Origin: Pectinophora gossypiella
Lineage: Eukaryota > Arthropoda > Insecta > Lepidoptera > Gelechiidae
Reading direction: 5' to 3'
NCBI RefSeq assembly: GCF_024362695.1
Contig: NC_065424.1
Coordinates: 3,074,786 to 3,138,785, forward strand
DNA length: 64,000 nucleotides
Numbering within the stretch: position 1 is the first letter of the stretch; every line of letters starts with the position of its first letter. Both the position numbers and the translations under genes were made by a program. Shown here piece after piece: positions 42,801-54,219 of the stretch. A model generated the notes under the pieces. It had not been told where the DNA came from and did no database searches. It saw nothing but the letters and a program-made list of their open reading frames with translations.

Positions 42801-45800
42801 TTAGTGGACTTGGTTTTACGATCAAGAAGAATTCCACTCCCATCAAACAAGAACAACCTGATGCTGATAAACAAAGTCCTAGTGATGTGATGCAAAAGCT
42901 AGGTAAACTGGGTGGTATCAAACTAAAACTCAAGTCTGATGGTGGTAATACAAATTCTTTTAAAGTTATTAATGGTTTGAGAGATTTCAAGACTTCTGAC
43001 GACGAAGACGAAGAAAACGAGGAGTTTAAAGAAGAGCATATTGATGAGTTCGGTGAAGATCAAGATGCTGAAGACAAGGAAGGCCAAGAGTCAGCAGAGG
43101 AAGAGCCGCCAGAGGACGAAGAAGAGGAGGAAGTTCCATTAGCCACTACAAAGATCAAAAATTTAAATACAGCAATAAATATATCAAAACCACTACAGGA
43201 ATCGTCAAAATCAGAGACGGCGAAAGCAGAACCAATGAGGATGGCTGTAAAGCCGGCAGCAAAGGCTCCAGGTAGACCCGCCGTAAAGCAGACGCCAAGA
43301 AGAGGAGCAAACCTTCCAATAGCAGCCAAGCAATCAACCCAAGAGCCTCAGCCGACGCAGGCCAAAGATATTTCAACAACATCTTCCACACCTGAAATCG
43401 GTGAATCACACGATTCTAGTACAGGAAACGTTGTGGTAAAACGAGAAATAGATACGGGCAACGAAGTGCAGTCCTCCAATATGCCATTGTTTTCTGGTCA
43501 GATCAAGACTGAGAGATCGTCGCCGCCACCATCTGACAGCACCCCGACGTCTACACCGGTTATCGCTAAAGTTAAAACTGAAGCGGAAGCAACAGTCAAC
43601 ACTATCGGAATGCAACCTCTTTTTCAAAATAATTCTACTGCAGTCAGTGAATCTAGCACACCTACGACTCCTCTTCTCCCGGTGACTAAGAAAGAGGAAT
43701 CTGGCGTGACGATCATAGAAATCAACGGTGATTCAAACGACGAGGACGACGACTGTTGCGTAGTTTCAGCTACGCCGGCGCCCGATATCAAACCGAAAAC
43801 AGAATCTCTTCCAGTTTCATATCCGCCACCTGCCTTCACAACTTCTCAACCAAGTTACAGCACACCTGTCCTTTCGTCGCGATTAACCGCCCCGTCCACA
43901 GAAAAACAACACAATTTTAACTGGAATGCTCCAGATTCTAAACCGCCTCTCGACATGCTAGAAAAGAGCACTGACGATATATTCGAAAGTTTGCTCTCGA
44001 CTAAAAGAGAAAATTCTTCCCTTTCGGATGCTAGTGAATACATATCACTAGACACCCTGGGCCCGCAGCATTCCTGCGACGTTTGCAATATACGGTTCAC
44101 AAGTCTGTCGCTTCTAGAGGAGCACAGGCGGATGACTGGTCATTCATCTAGTCTCGTCGCTCCATCTTCTTCGAGTATTCTCCCTTATAGTTCATCATCG
44201 AATATCCTATCAAGTTTACTACCCGTAAAACAATTGGCTGAACAAGTTGGCAAGTTGTCGTCGATTGGCAGTGGGCCAGGGTTCACGCATCAGCAGAATG
44301 TGATGATCAATATTCAGGCATATCCCGGAGCAGGTGGTGTAATGGGGCCTCCGCCGTCATACAACTCATATGCTCCAGGGCAGCAGAACATGCATCCAGG
44401 TTATCCACAATCACCGAATAACATGTACAATCAAGGGCATATGCCAGGACAACAAATGCCAGGTCAGTACCCTGGCCAAAACTATATGGGGCAGCAAGGA
44501 TTCAATCAACAAGGTTATGGCCAAACACCAATGTCAAAAGCTGGATATGGAGCTATGCCACCGACATCACTGTATTCTTCTACAACTCCCTTGCAAGGCA
44601 TGCAGCAAGCGGTTTATGGACAAAGTCCTGGAGTTATGAATAGTCAAATGGCTCCAGGATCGTCGCCGAGTAATCCATACGCGCCCGCTTCTAGTCCTGG
44701 CGGCACAATGAAACCACCGAATAGTAGCGGTGTGAGGATACAGAACATACAAACCTTTCCACCTGGGCAAGTTGTGGGTGGAGCTGGTCAGCAGATGCCA
44801 GGAGACATGGGACCTATACAACTCGGACAGATGGGGCCTGGTCAGATGAATTCTGGCCAGATGGGCCCTGGGCAGATGGGCCCCGGGCAGATGGGACAGG
44901 GCCAAATGGGACAAGGTCAGATAGGCCTTGGACAACCTAATGCCCCTGGTCAGCCTATGGGAGCTCAAATGCCGGCCCCGGGTCCTATTAGAATGGCTGC
45001 AGGTGCTAATATTACTGGGTCTCGACCACGCATGCCAAATGTGAGGGGAGTTCGTCCATCAATAAGGCCTGGGATTCAAGTGCATGGTCAAGTGCGAGGC
45101 GCGAAACCACGGATGCCGATGAAGCGACCGGCGGGGATGGCGGGCGGACCCGGACAGAAGCGGAGGACCGACATGCTGCTCCCAGGCAAACATGATAACG
45201 AAGATTGCCAAGTCATGGCGATGCAGAAACAACGAGAAGGTCTACCAATGATTCAAAGCGTGCAGGGCGCTAAAGATAAACTAAATCTCGGCAGCCAAAT
45301 ATCTATAACTAAAAAGACTGTTAACAAAGAAGCTAATGCGATGGCTAACGTGTTAGCGTCTCGAGGGATCAGCGTCAAACAGAAGCAGAAGAGTAGATCG
45401 CCTTCTCCTGAGAGACCTCTTCCGCATATCCCTAACCTTGGTGCGGGAGTTAGTATCAAGCACACGTCAAAATCCAGCAACTTTTCCATACCTGAGGCCA
45501 AAGTCGGGGGTGGTATGCAAGCTTGTCCGGTCTGTAAGAAGATGTTTATGAACTCCAACTCTTTGCAAGTCCACATGTCTAGTGCACATCCGCAGACCAA
45601 ATTAAACATGTTCAAATGTGACGAGTGTCCCGCTTCTTATCCAAAATCCTTGCAACTTCAACATCACAAACGAGTTTTCCATAATGTCCAAGGACCTAAT
45701 AGGGAGTTAGGGTTACCTGTAGTAGATCTATCGCAAGAAGATAACATAAAGCGATTGAGTAATTTAGGTATATACAGCTTCATTCCCTTGGCTAATCGGG

Positions 45801-45937
45801 AGCAGGCAGGTGGATGCTTTGGCATACCAGTCATCTCAGTTCATAACATGCAGAACGGCATGACAAGTGGCCTGCAAGCATTAGGAGCTGACGGCTTATT
45901 AAGTTTAGGACCCTTAAAACCATTACCAAATACGTAA
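39860..45937 (+). CDS. Large C2H2 zinc-finger protein with low-complexity middle
   Basis: Start ATG 39867 (MATNIDSEFPSSPPNDES) ends at donor 39921. The second coding exon, 42381-45937, joins in phase, giving 1203 aa. There are four C2H2-type fingers. F1 lies near residues 58-80 (CYTCNEDFLDWGDLENHLIQ) and F2 near 581-605 (CDVCNIRFTSLSLLEEHRRM). The pair F3/F4 lies near 1066-1088 and 1097-1120 (CPVCKKMFMNSNSLQVHMSS; CDECPASYPKSLQLQHHKRV). An acidic Glu/Asp block spans about 224-272. A Ser/Thr/Pro-rich region follows, and a Gly/Met/Gln/Pro-rich segment (655-890) includes GQMGPGQM repeats. This looks like a nuclear transcription or chromatin regulator. I do not recognise the orthologue with confidence. 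The 2.46-kb intron contains a MITE and a SINE fragment. Confidence 0.85.
40929..41224. mobile_element. Complete fold-back MITE, ccgaaaaggaaagggacgg family
   Basis: About 295 bp with long inverted arms. The left arm has gattcctgcagac, then tacctgtcattttcttatcc and gccgaaaaggaaagggacgg. The right arm has ccgtccctttccttttcggc, then ggataagaaaatgacagata and ttacaggaatta. It lies in the intron of the zinc-finger gene. Confidence 0.75.
41617..41682 (-). mobile_element. tRNA-derived SINE 3' end fragment
   Basis: It contains tcgtgtaggttgtgaggtgg and accaaccccatcaaccctgg followed by tgtcaggg, the terminal block of the SINE body on the minus strand. Confidence 0.65.
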
Positions 45938-47570
45938 AGACTCAAATGTCCACAAAATTTGAAAATATATTTTAGGTTATTCAACGGCATTTATAACATC
46001 GTATCATGAATTTATTATTCATAAACAAAAATTCCTGAATCATATTTTGTAAAATGATGTATCAGTATTTTGTATACGATCACAAAATTGTTTTTTGTAT
46101 TTCATGATAATGACAAAATGGTGGAAAGAAATATCTGTTTTACAATTAACAGCAGCCGTAGCACCGCAACTGCATATCGCGCGCGTTGCGATAAAGAAAA
46201 CAAGCCCAATTACCTATGGCGTCGCGCGCGATTTGAGGTTGCAATATTACGGCTGCAGATGTCCTCAGTGAAACTGCGGAAATCTTAGTAATAAGAGTAA
46301 GGTCGATATTTTCCTATATTTATAAACTTAATTACTAGTTTAAGTGCAATAATAAGTATGGATCTTGTGTAGTTTAAGCAATCTGGATAAACATAGGTAC
46401 TATAGGTGCATACATAAATATCCTTGCTTCTAAGTACAGATAATATTAATAATAGTTTGTATATCAAATTCTGTGATGGATATTATTTGCATGAGAATAT
46501 AACGAAGTCATAAAAATATATTATGTAGGTACGCTAAAATTTTTGAGCGCGGGCAAGGCCAACTTATCTTGGTAATTACTAAATTTGTACAATGGTCCAG
46601 CAAAAGTTGGCCTGACTCGCGTTAGTTTTAGCGTGCTGCTTAGGTTTACTGTAATTACTCAGATAACTTTACTACTGTGTCTTTGCTATAATTCTTTCTT
46701 TTGGAATTTATGTCTATGAATGGTTGTTTCTTCTCTATTTTATTGGTACTTTGTATCTATGGCCAGTTTTGCTTTGAATACCGAATAGCACAAGTAAATG
46801 ACCTATGAATGTATCCGTTCCCGTTTTTGTTTACATCGAAGTATTCGTGTTATCAAGAATCAAGTAAAAGGATCAGGTATTGTGTTAAAGACAATCGTTT
46901 ATTAAAAGTTTTGTTATTGCGAATTATTTAAGAGTTAGTGTTCCTGTAATTTCCCTAATTGGAGTTTATCGTACTCCAAAATGAAGCACAAATGGTCAAT
47001 GGACAATGTACCATTATGCTAGCATTATAAATATCATTGTGTTCTCTTAGGCAACTATTATTGTTTTGGGTTATTTTCTGTATTGTGATTCCCACTAGCA
47101 AATCTTTTTAGTGTTTACTTAGTTATTGTAATTAAAATTATATTAATTCAGAAGAGATTTGTGTATAAAAAAATGCGAGGTTACTTACAATGAATAATAC
47201 TCTTAGTTTCACAAATTCTGAGAAAGATCTTATACAAATATATCCATATATACCTAATTACTTATATTAAAAATCTATCTAAGTTTAAAATATTAGTTGT
47301 CTTAAGTTTCTATAAATACAAATTGAATTCTAATTTATAGGAAATTTTAGTATCGAATGTAGCGATATCTAAATTACTATTTTTGTTTAAAAGCTTTGTA
47401 TAAATGCATCTAATTATAGTAGTATAATAGGAAAAAATGTTTAAGTTGAGAATATTTAGCATAAAATAAGGATTTTATAATTTTGAGTTTGAAAGAACTA
47501 TTACAAGAGTGGAATAGAGACGTAAAAGTACGAAATGACGAATAAAGATATTCGTAGAAATTATATTGTC
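45938..47570 (+). other. Long 3'UTR of the zinc-finger gene
   Basis: After the stop at 45937 the sequence is AT-rich and free of repeats and of supported ORFs for about 1.6 kb. It ends at the first well-placed AATAAA (47541-47546). The absence of SINE/MITE copies, compared with flanking DNA, fits a transcribed UTR. Confidence 0.5.
47541..47546 (+). terminator. Polyadenylation signal of the zinc-finger gene
   Basis: AATAAA (gacgaataaagata) followed by TTG/TTT-rich sequence. Closer AAUAAA-like hexamers after the stop are weaker. Confidence 0.45.
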
Positions 47571-48159
47571 TTTAATTATAACGTACGTTTGGCATGGTCA
47601 TTTCATTCTGACAAAGTTTATCAACTTTATAATAGATGATGACCCCTTGAGATGCCGACAATCTCTGTTATGTGGTTAAATAGTCCCATAATACTTTGGG
47701 TAATAATTCTGAATCAATGGCTCACATTCTCGACTGTGGATTATGACTAAACGGCCTAGTTAGGTAGCATAGCAAAGACCAAGCATGGAACCACTTGTTT
47801 CGCTTTCTAGTTCTTTTGGCATTTGGTTTGTTGGCAGTATAGCGTGCGACATCAGACAACGGCGCGCGGCTGCGCTCCGCCGCGTGCGGTTGCATTGTCT
47901 CACTTTAGCAAATGACGATTCTGAGTGACAAAAAAAGGATAAAGCGACGCGCTGCGGCCAGGATGTAGTTCAATCCTTACTCTGTCGCGATCACTCATGT
48001 GCCGTTCCCGAGAATGTTCCCGTTGTAAAAACTCTTTAATAATAAGAACACTGGCTTTCTTTTTATTATTTTTTTGTACTCTAGTCTTATCTGCCTAAGG
48101 GTTAGGTAATATAGCTATTTTTACATAATTTTTGTGGCTTTATACTGTCGGGAACGGGA

Positions 48160-48420
48160 CATCACTGGCACACCCCGAACACTTCGTACAAACCTCGTTT
48201 TACACAGACACCACACATTGACGTTATCGTACACGCGCATCTGTGTGTAACGTCTGACACCACGATTCAAGACTAAGCTATGTCCGTCTCATGGTATAAG
48301 AAGAGTATTTTTATATGGTCTGTCCGAGGGGAGGTGAGGTAAAAGTTGCTCAGACGCTGGTGGGGGTTGGAGAGTTGCCGTTCCATACGTAGTTATTATT
48401 CCTTATTCTACGTCATTGGT
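48160..48420 (+). repeat. Longest copy of the cgcatctgtgtgt dispersed repeat
   Basis: It contains cacaccccgaacacttcgta, cattgacgttatcgtacacg, cgcatctgtgtgtaacgtct, gtccgaggggaggtgaggta, cagacgctggtgggggttgg and agttgccgttccatacgtag. Parts recur at 430, 26755, 27195, 30265 and 31835. Confidence 0.65.
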
Positions 48421-48873
48421 CATGATAAATTACATCCGGCTTGTGTACTAATTTTCGATATAATTGTAAGGTACAAAAAATACGAAGAAATATAGACGGC
48501 AACATTGACATTTGGTGACCTGTAACACAGGCTCACTGCCTAGCTCGGGCACCAGTCTGCCACAACTGAACATTTCATATTTGCCACAGTTTTATATTTG
48601 CCATTGTCATCTACTTATATTGTCACATTTCATATTTCCTTATGTTGAGTTGTGGTGCGAAATAAAGATTCTTATTATTTACCTTCTAGCTCTTATCTTT
48701 ATTACGGGTCGACGGATGTTTTCCGCACTGCAAAGCGACGCTGCCCCTCCTTGACCGAAATGAAAGCTTTCCTTTCTTATCAGTTGGTGGCCAGAGCATC
48801 GCCGTCGTTAAGCTGGGTACATCACGAGTGGGGTCCTCCCGAGAGTGACGGATAAGGTTAAAGTTATACTTAT

Positions 48874-49103
48874 ACAGGGTGTTAGTGACATCGTAACGAA
48901 AACTTTGAGGTATGAGTCAGACCATGATTCTGAGTCGATATCAAGTGGATTTTTCCGTCGCAAAAATCATGTATTTTTTTAGTTTTTTAAAATTATTTTC
49001 AATTCTATACTTTTGCGACGGAAAATTCCACTTGATGTTAACTCAGAATAATCAGGTGAGTCATCCCTCTCAGTATTCGTTACGATGTCACTTACACCCC
49101 GTA
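48874..49103. mobile_element. Palindromic MITE, copy 1 of a tandem pair
   Basis: It starts acagggtgttagtgacatcg and ends in the near complement (cgatgtcacttacacccc). Almost the whole element is self-complementary: gattctgagtcgatatcaag versus cttgatgttaactcagaat, with a short central AT-rich spacer. No coding sequence. Confidence 0.85.
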
Positions 49104-49135
49104 CAAGTACATACGGTAGCCATACAAGTAGGTAT

Positions 49136-49362
49136 GGGTGTTAGTGACACCGTAACGAATATTGAGGGGGACGATTCAGACCATGATTCTGAGTTGATAT
49201 CAAGTGGAATTTCCTGACAAAAAATTCATGAATTTTTTTGTGTTTTTTTTAATTATTTTCCTATCCATACTTTTGCGACGGAAAATTCCACTTGATATCA
49301 ACTCAGAATCATGGTCTGAATCATCCCTCAAAGTTTTCGTTACGATGTCACTAACACCCTGT
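49136..49362. mobile_element. Palindromic MITE, copy 2 of a tandem pair
   Basis: Same family as 48874-49103, separated by only ~32 bases and in the same register. Its arms (gattcagaccatgattctga / tcagaatcatggtctgaatc) are nearly perfect complements, so the RNA would form a ~100-bp hairpin. Confidence 0.85.
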
Positions 49363-49477
49363 ATATAATATACGTATCTTAAGTCCCGCTCAAGAGCCAA
49401 AAAAAATACGCTTTCTAGGTAGACAGTGACATAATATAGGTATGCTCAGCATGAATCTACCCGGTACTTTTGGGAAC

Positions 49478-49545
49478 ATTCCCATCCAACGGCTTAACAT
49501 GCCTTCCGAAGCACTGACTCATCTTATTTTTTCGGACAATCAGGT
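49478..49545 (-). mobile_element. tRNA-derived SINE fragment
   Basis: The block ccaacggcttaacatgcctt, followed by ccgaagcactgactcatctt and cggacaatcaggtgatt, matches the minus-strand SINE body. Confidence 0.6.
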
Positions 49546-49654
49546 GATTCAGCGTGCATCATCCTCCTTACCAAACTTAGAGCAAATGTGGCACAAAATG
49601 TATTGACAACTAACGCTATGGTTACTCCTCTCCGGTCCATGTTGCTCTGTGTTA

Positions 49655-50110
49655 CCAAGATTGTGAGCGGTGGTCTGTGCCTAGCAGTGGGACGTATATA
49701 GACGTACGTATTTACATACGTAAACTCACGCCTATTTCCTACCGGGGTAAGCAGACTATAGAATTCCATTTGCTTCTATCCTGAATCCTGACACACTTCT
49801 CATTTTTTTCTTTATTTTTTTTGTTATATAAATTGGTAGCGAGGGTCTCCTCCACAGAGTGCAGGGCATACTCCACAGAGTATGCATGCACATCTATAGT
49901 TACGCAATATTTAGTACACGATACTGGCAACCATGTATTGGATTAGAAATTCAAAACTAATAAACGGAGGCGACTACCTGTGGTCATACGAGCAGCAGTC
50001 CCGGCTTTGTCTCAAGACAGATGCATTCCTTTATGGACGTAGTATTTATTACTCTTTGGGCAGATGAGAGGCCTGCGTCTGGCAGTGGGCATATACTTAT
50101 AATCAACACA
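49655..50110. repeat. Cluster of repeat fragments
   Basis: It includes cctagcagtgggacgtatat (3' module of the 58.6 kb SINE), a taccggggtaagcagactat module (24990 family) and a cgtctggcagtgggcatata end near 50077-50100. Boundaries between pieces are not clear. No gene. Confidence 0.45.
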
Positions 50111-50216
50111 TTCTAAGAAAATCTGCCCTCGTATATTCGGGGTTCTTTCTGGAAAACTAGCCTGTGGCAAGGTTTAAGTTACTGTTAAAACAAAATAAAC
50201 ATCCATTTCACAATAG

Positions 50217-50222
50217 TTTATT
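50217..50222 (-). terminator. FKBP12 polyadenylation signal
   Basis: On the minus strand AATAAA occurs about 690 bases downstream of the FKBP12 stop (50913). The interval is repeat-free, as expected of a 3'UTR. Confidence 0.5.
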
Positions 50223-50912
50223 TTTCTTAATTTTATAAAGCTATCATTGAAATCACTTTAGTTGGATAAACCATCCTGAAACTGTGCTTGTAACAATTAT
50301 TTTTAGAGTACAATCATTTGTGCTTATTTACATACGAAATACATAACACTGGGGGTAGCAATACGTAACTAGAACGAACTTTAGACATTACACCACTAAG
50401 TTATATAAATTGACTTTGAAAATGCATTAAGGAATGTAACTTGGGTAAATAGTAATCTAGTACATTGTGAATTCATGACACATCTACCTTCGAACCCTAG
50501 GATAATATAGAAAAACGTTATTGCTCAAAAGTCAATAAGTGTCTAAGTACAAGGGTCAAAAAGTAGAATTATTAAAACTTGGGGCAGTAATTATCTTGTG
50601 TACATAATAGTTATTATTGCTGTCTGAATTATATTTTTTTGTCCGCAATACCAATAAGTAAATTACAAATAAGAAAACTTATTCTAAAGTAGCTCTACTT
50701 ATTGTTTCATTCTAAAATTAGCTAATTTGACTTTTATTTATGCAATGAATTATATAGATTGCTTTTATCTTATATCAGATTTGAGTAGACATTTCGAAAA
50801 AAGAAATGAGCTTTAAATATGACTGCATAATTTGTTAGAAACATACATAGAATTTGCCTTAAAATATGACCATACTAGGGAATCTTAGGTGTCAAAAAGA
50901 GAGGCGTGTAAC
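50223..50912 (-). other. FKBP12 3'UTR
   Basis: AT-rich, repeat-free sequence between the stop codon and the first minus-strand AATAAA. No ORF on either strand has support. Confidence 0.5.
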
Positions 50913-52220
50913 TTATTCAAGACGAATGAGTTCAACGTCAAAGATGAGGGTGGCATTGGGGGGGATGACTCCAGGGTGTCCCTGCTGGCCGTAAGCGTAG
51001 TCCGGGGAACAGGTCAGCCTGGCACGCTCACCAACAGACATCTGAAAAATATACAAAGAAAAATGAGAAACTTCACATTTAAATAAATGTAACTAACTAG
51101 GTATGTTAGCTGCAGTAGGTTACTACCTACTGTTAAAAGACTTGATTATTATTGATTTTATGCCTCACTACAGGCTGAGTATTGGCACAGGAGTTTAAAG
51201 CCAAAGAGAATCAGTATGAATAGTATGCTCATGTCATAGAAAGTAAGGAAATACATATAATTAGCACTCCTATTAAAATATATTCTAATCACAGCTTAAG
51301 TCTTAAAGCTATGAGTATTGTTTTCAATAAGATTCCATTAGGTTTAAACAACTGAAAGTATCTACAGGAGTTTGAATGGTCCAAACTAAGAAAAAAATAT
51401 TTTTACTCTAGCAAGTACAGAAATCAATACGAACTCTGGCTACACCCTCATCCCAGCCACGGATGACCTCTCCCTTGCCAATCTTGAACTTGAAGGGCTT
51501 TCCACGGTCACGGGACGAGTCAAACTTCTGCCCGTTTGTTAGCGTGCCTGTGTAGTGGACCACAACAGTCTGGCCGGTTTTTGGGTATGTGGAGCCTGAA
51601 ATATAAAGTTGTTAAATGTCATCTTGTGTGTGATGTCAGACATTCACATAATAATTTATCACATTGATATGGCATGGTATTTTACCTATACAAATATGTA
51701 ACATGTTTTTTAGAAGTACCTACTTATTGGTGAAAAATATCCTTAAACATGGAGTGATCCAGTTCAATTTTAGCAAAGTTTTATCAGTTTTCTATAGATA
51801 TAACTGCATATGAAGCGAAGAAATGATGTGCAATAAATATGTACATACATTGATTTCAAACAAGGTACACCACACTCATAAAGTTAATTACTCGTTACGT
51901 AACTATTGTTTGCTAATTCTAGTCTACATTTATTATGGGTAAACTATCATCATGCGGAGGTTAACGGCAAGGTCCCCGGATGTTATATATAAGTAACCGG
52001 GCGTTGTAACCTGGCGATTTATTGTATAATTATGTTGAGATATTTCTTTGTTATAGTAATATTTTCAGCAGAAGTAAAACATAAAGATAGTTACAAAGAA
52101 AACAGCAGAAAATGTAAAAACATGAATCGCTTGTCGCCGATAAGAAAAACTTTTTCACAGTTAAATAAACAAGAAACACTCACCGTCTCCAGGAGAAATT
52201 GTTTCGACGTCGACACCCAT
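50913..52220 (-). CDS. FKBP12, peptidyl-prolyl cis-trans isomerase
   Basis: FKBP12 is a small cytosolic prolyl isomerase that binds FK506/rapamycin and modulates ryanodine receptors and TGF-beta type I receptors. Three exons on the minus strand, 52220-52184, 51595-51435 and 51041-50913, join exactly to 108 aa, the standard length. Exon 1 gives MGVDVETISPGDG. Exon 2 gives GQTVVVHYTGTL, the active-site run KFDSSRDRGKPFKFKIG and GEVIRGWDEGVA. Exon 3 gives MSVGERARL, SPDYAYGQQGHPGVIPPNAT and FDVELIRLE. The Tyr, Phe, Asp, Trp and second Tyr/Phe of the FK506 pocket are present (HYTG, FDSSRD, VIRGW, DYAYG, FDVE). The 5' flank holds a GGC-rich stretch (52304-52340). A DIRS retroelement begins about 310 bases upstream of the start codon, in divergent orientation. 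Confidence 0.96.
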
Positions 52221-52533
52221 TTTTTTTTAGCAGTTACAATTCAAAACAAGAATTTACAAACAATTTGTGATTATCCCAACGCGGTGATCGAAAATTGCAA
52301 TAATGGCGGCGGCGGCGCGGCAGCGGCGGCAAGCGACGCGGAGTGGGCGGGGCGCCAGAAGTTGCGTTTTTTTCACTCTTTTTTAGTGTGTAGGTACCAA
52401 AAGTTAGACAAAAAATTAAATGCTGCAAATGCCTTATTTTCTTATTGTGAAATCGATTGTACATTTTAGTTACATTTTAAGCACGTCTTTTGTTATCTAT
52501 CCGGTTGGCGGTTGGCGGCTTCAATCGTATATC
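52221..52533 (-). promoter_or_regulatory. FKBP12 5'UTR and proximal promoter, abutting the DIRS left end
   Basis: Includes a (GGC)n-rich block at 52304-52345, unusual for the region, then AT-rich sequence up to the DIRS terminus at about 52534. The FKBP12 start codon is at 52220, so the core promoter and 5'UTR must lie largely within these ~313 bases unless the element itself supplies sequence. Confidence 0.5.
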
Positions 52534-52553
52534 TTATTAACTCACTGTACCGT

Positions 52554-52745
52554 CATTCGAAGCCTAAAATAATGAGAGAGGCAACTCGATTTTTCGATGT
52601 TGTGGCGGAAACAGTGTCTAAACGTGTTCCAATTCCTATGACAACAGCCTGATCTTTATTTCCATTGGCTGTTGTTACCTTCTAAAACTAGCCACCAGGG
52701 GGCGCATCTGTGCTTGAGCGGCTCAGATCGCTTTTTGAATCATTG
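52554..52745 (+). repeat. DIRS left inverted terminal repeat (192 bp)
   Basis: It begins cattcgaagcctaaaataat and ends gctttttgaatcattg. By eye it is an exact reverse complement of 57657-57848 across all 192 bases. Confidence 0.93.
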
Positions 52746-52966
52746 GCAATTTATTTTTCGAATTGTGCGGACGGATAGTGATTTACGTACAAAATCGTTA
52801 TAATAATACATAACACCTAACTTATATCCGTTATAAAGTGTCTTACGTGTAAATAATAAAAATAGTACTTCATAAAATTCAAAAAATAAAATATATAATA
52901 ATTAGTGCTTATCTACTTAAATATTTTCTAACGGTGCTACCGTTCGAACGTGAGTTTACGTGAGTG

Positions 52967-54193
52967 ATGGTTTCGGAAAATAGTTCTAGTTCTAGCTCTT
53001 CAAGCTCATCTGATTCCGATTCTAATTCCCCAAGTCGTGCACGAACGCGAAACAATAAACGAAAAGCTGAGTCGGTGCCTCCTAAGAAAAATATAAAGCG
53101 CAAAAAATCTAACAATGATTTACAAAAACTTGTCGAGCAAGTAAATAACATACAAAATTACTTAATGTATAATTCCATGCACCCAGCTTTTCATAATTAC
53201 CCGCCGGCTGTGCAAAATAACTGTGACGATAATATAAGTGTTACCGTTAGTGGCGATTTATTCTCCGACAATGATAGTTTCGAAAAGGCTCCAAGCCCTG
53301 GCCCTAATCCGAATTTAAGCTTTTCTATAAATACAGTGTTGAAGGAGCCTTCCATCCCTAAGTCAGCTCAGGCCCACTTAGATTTGTTAAAATCGGTACA
53401 ACATCTTGATACTGCCGAATGGTATGATGTTCGTTATTCGGATGTTCAAAAAGCTTACGCTTCTACCCCTGGATTTGTTGAGCTCGAGTGCAACGAGGAA
53501 TTCAAACCTTTCGATAAGTACCCTCTTTTATGCACAGCAGAGAAAAGTTATGCCGCGTTCACTCAGGCGCTTATTAAACAAAAAGAGGCGGCGCAGGCTG
53601 GCTTCGATTCGTTCCTTTCGTGGGTTTTCAATAATGAAGGGGTTTTAAATCCCGCGTCAATAAAGGATAAAATTAATGAGATTAATGTGCAAGGTAATTA
53701 CAATAAAATATCGGGTGACCTGTTACAACTTGCATGCGGTCATAGGGCTGACGTGGTCGAACAAAGACGAGAGGGGCTCCTTAGATCGGTAAAAGATAAG
53801 TTTTTGCGCGCTAATCTGCGTAAAATTCCGCCATCTTGCGAATTTTTATTTAACAAGGAAGGTCTTTCGTCTGCTATCGAAAAGGCAGGTGGACCGACAA
53901 AAAATTTTTGGCCTGCAAGGGTCTCGTCCAAATCCAACTGGTCAGCTGCGCAAGCTGGACCATCAACATCAAAGATGCCCGCGCAGGGTTATCAGTCTCA
54001 GCCTCCGAAGGGCAACAAATACGGCCAGGTCATGCAGAACTCTTTCTCATACCAACCTTATGGGCCTCCATCTAACTATTATCCTGCGCAAGGATACCAT
54101 AATTACCCCGCGCAGGGGTACCATAATTACCCCGTGCAGGGGCACACGAACAGACGGTTCGCGCAGAACCATGATAAAATAAGACCATTCTAA
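52967..54193 (+). CDS. DIRS ORF1, gag-like protein
   Basis: 408 aa, starting at ATG 52967. It opens with a Ser-rich acidic run and then a basic nuclear-localisation-like stretch (KRKAESVPPKKNIKRKKS). A coiled-coil-prone segment follows (NDLQKLVEQVNNIQNYL). The middle has a domain typical in position for DIRS gag (LLKSVQHLDTAEWYDVRY, then FDKYPLLCTAEKSYAAFTQA). The C-terminus is Tyr/Gln/Pro-rich with three tandem PAQGYHNY-like units. No zinc knuckle is visible. It presumably packages the element RNA. The assignment rests mainly on position and composition. The frame is intact and ends with two consecutive stops (TAA TAA). Confidence 0.75.
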   Translation: MVSENSSSSSSSSSSDSDSNSPSRARTRNNKRKAESVPPKKNIKRKKSNNDLQKLVEQVNNIQNYLMYNSMHPAFHNYPPAVQNNCDDNISVTVSGDLFSDNDSFEKAPSPGPNPNLSFSINTVLKEPSIPKSAQAHLDLLKSVQHLDTAEWYDVRYSDVQKAYASTPGFVELECNEEFKPFDKYPLLCTAEKSYAAFTQALIKQKEAAQAGFDSFLSWVFNNEGVLNPASIKDKINEINVQGNYNKISGDLLQLACGHRADVVEQRREGLLRSVKDKFLRANLRKIPPSCEFLFNKEGLSSAIEKAGGPTKNFWPARVSSKSNWSAAQAGPSTSKMPAQGYQSQPPKGNKYGQVMQNSFSYQPYGPPSNYYPAQGYHNYPAQGYHNYPVQGHTNRRFAQNHDKIRPF

Positions 54194-54219
54194 TAAAACC
54201 TTACGTCATAGGCAACATT

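Noticed and set aside
42473..45615. Several antisense ORFs under the zinc-finger gene
   Set aside because: They are shadows of the coding strand with no domain and no promoter context.
48500..48860. Possible solo LTR around an AATAAAG at 48660
   Set aside because: No TG...CA boundaries, flanking duplication or second copy could be found, so it was not annotated.
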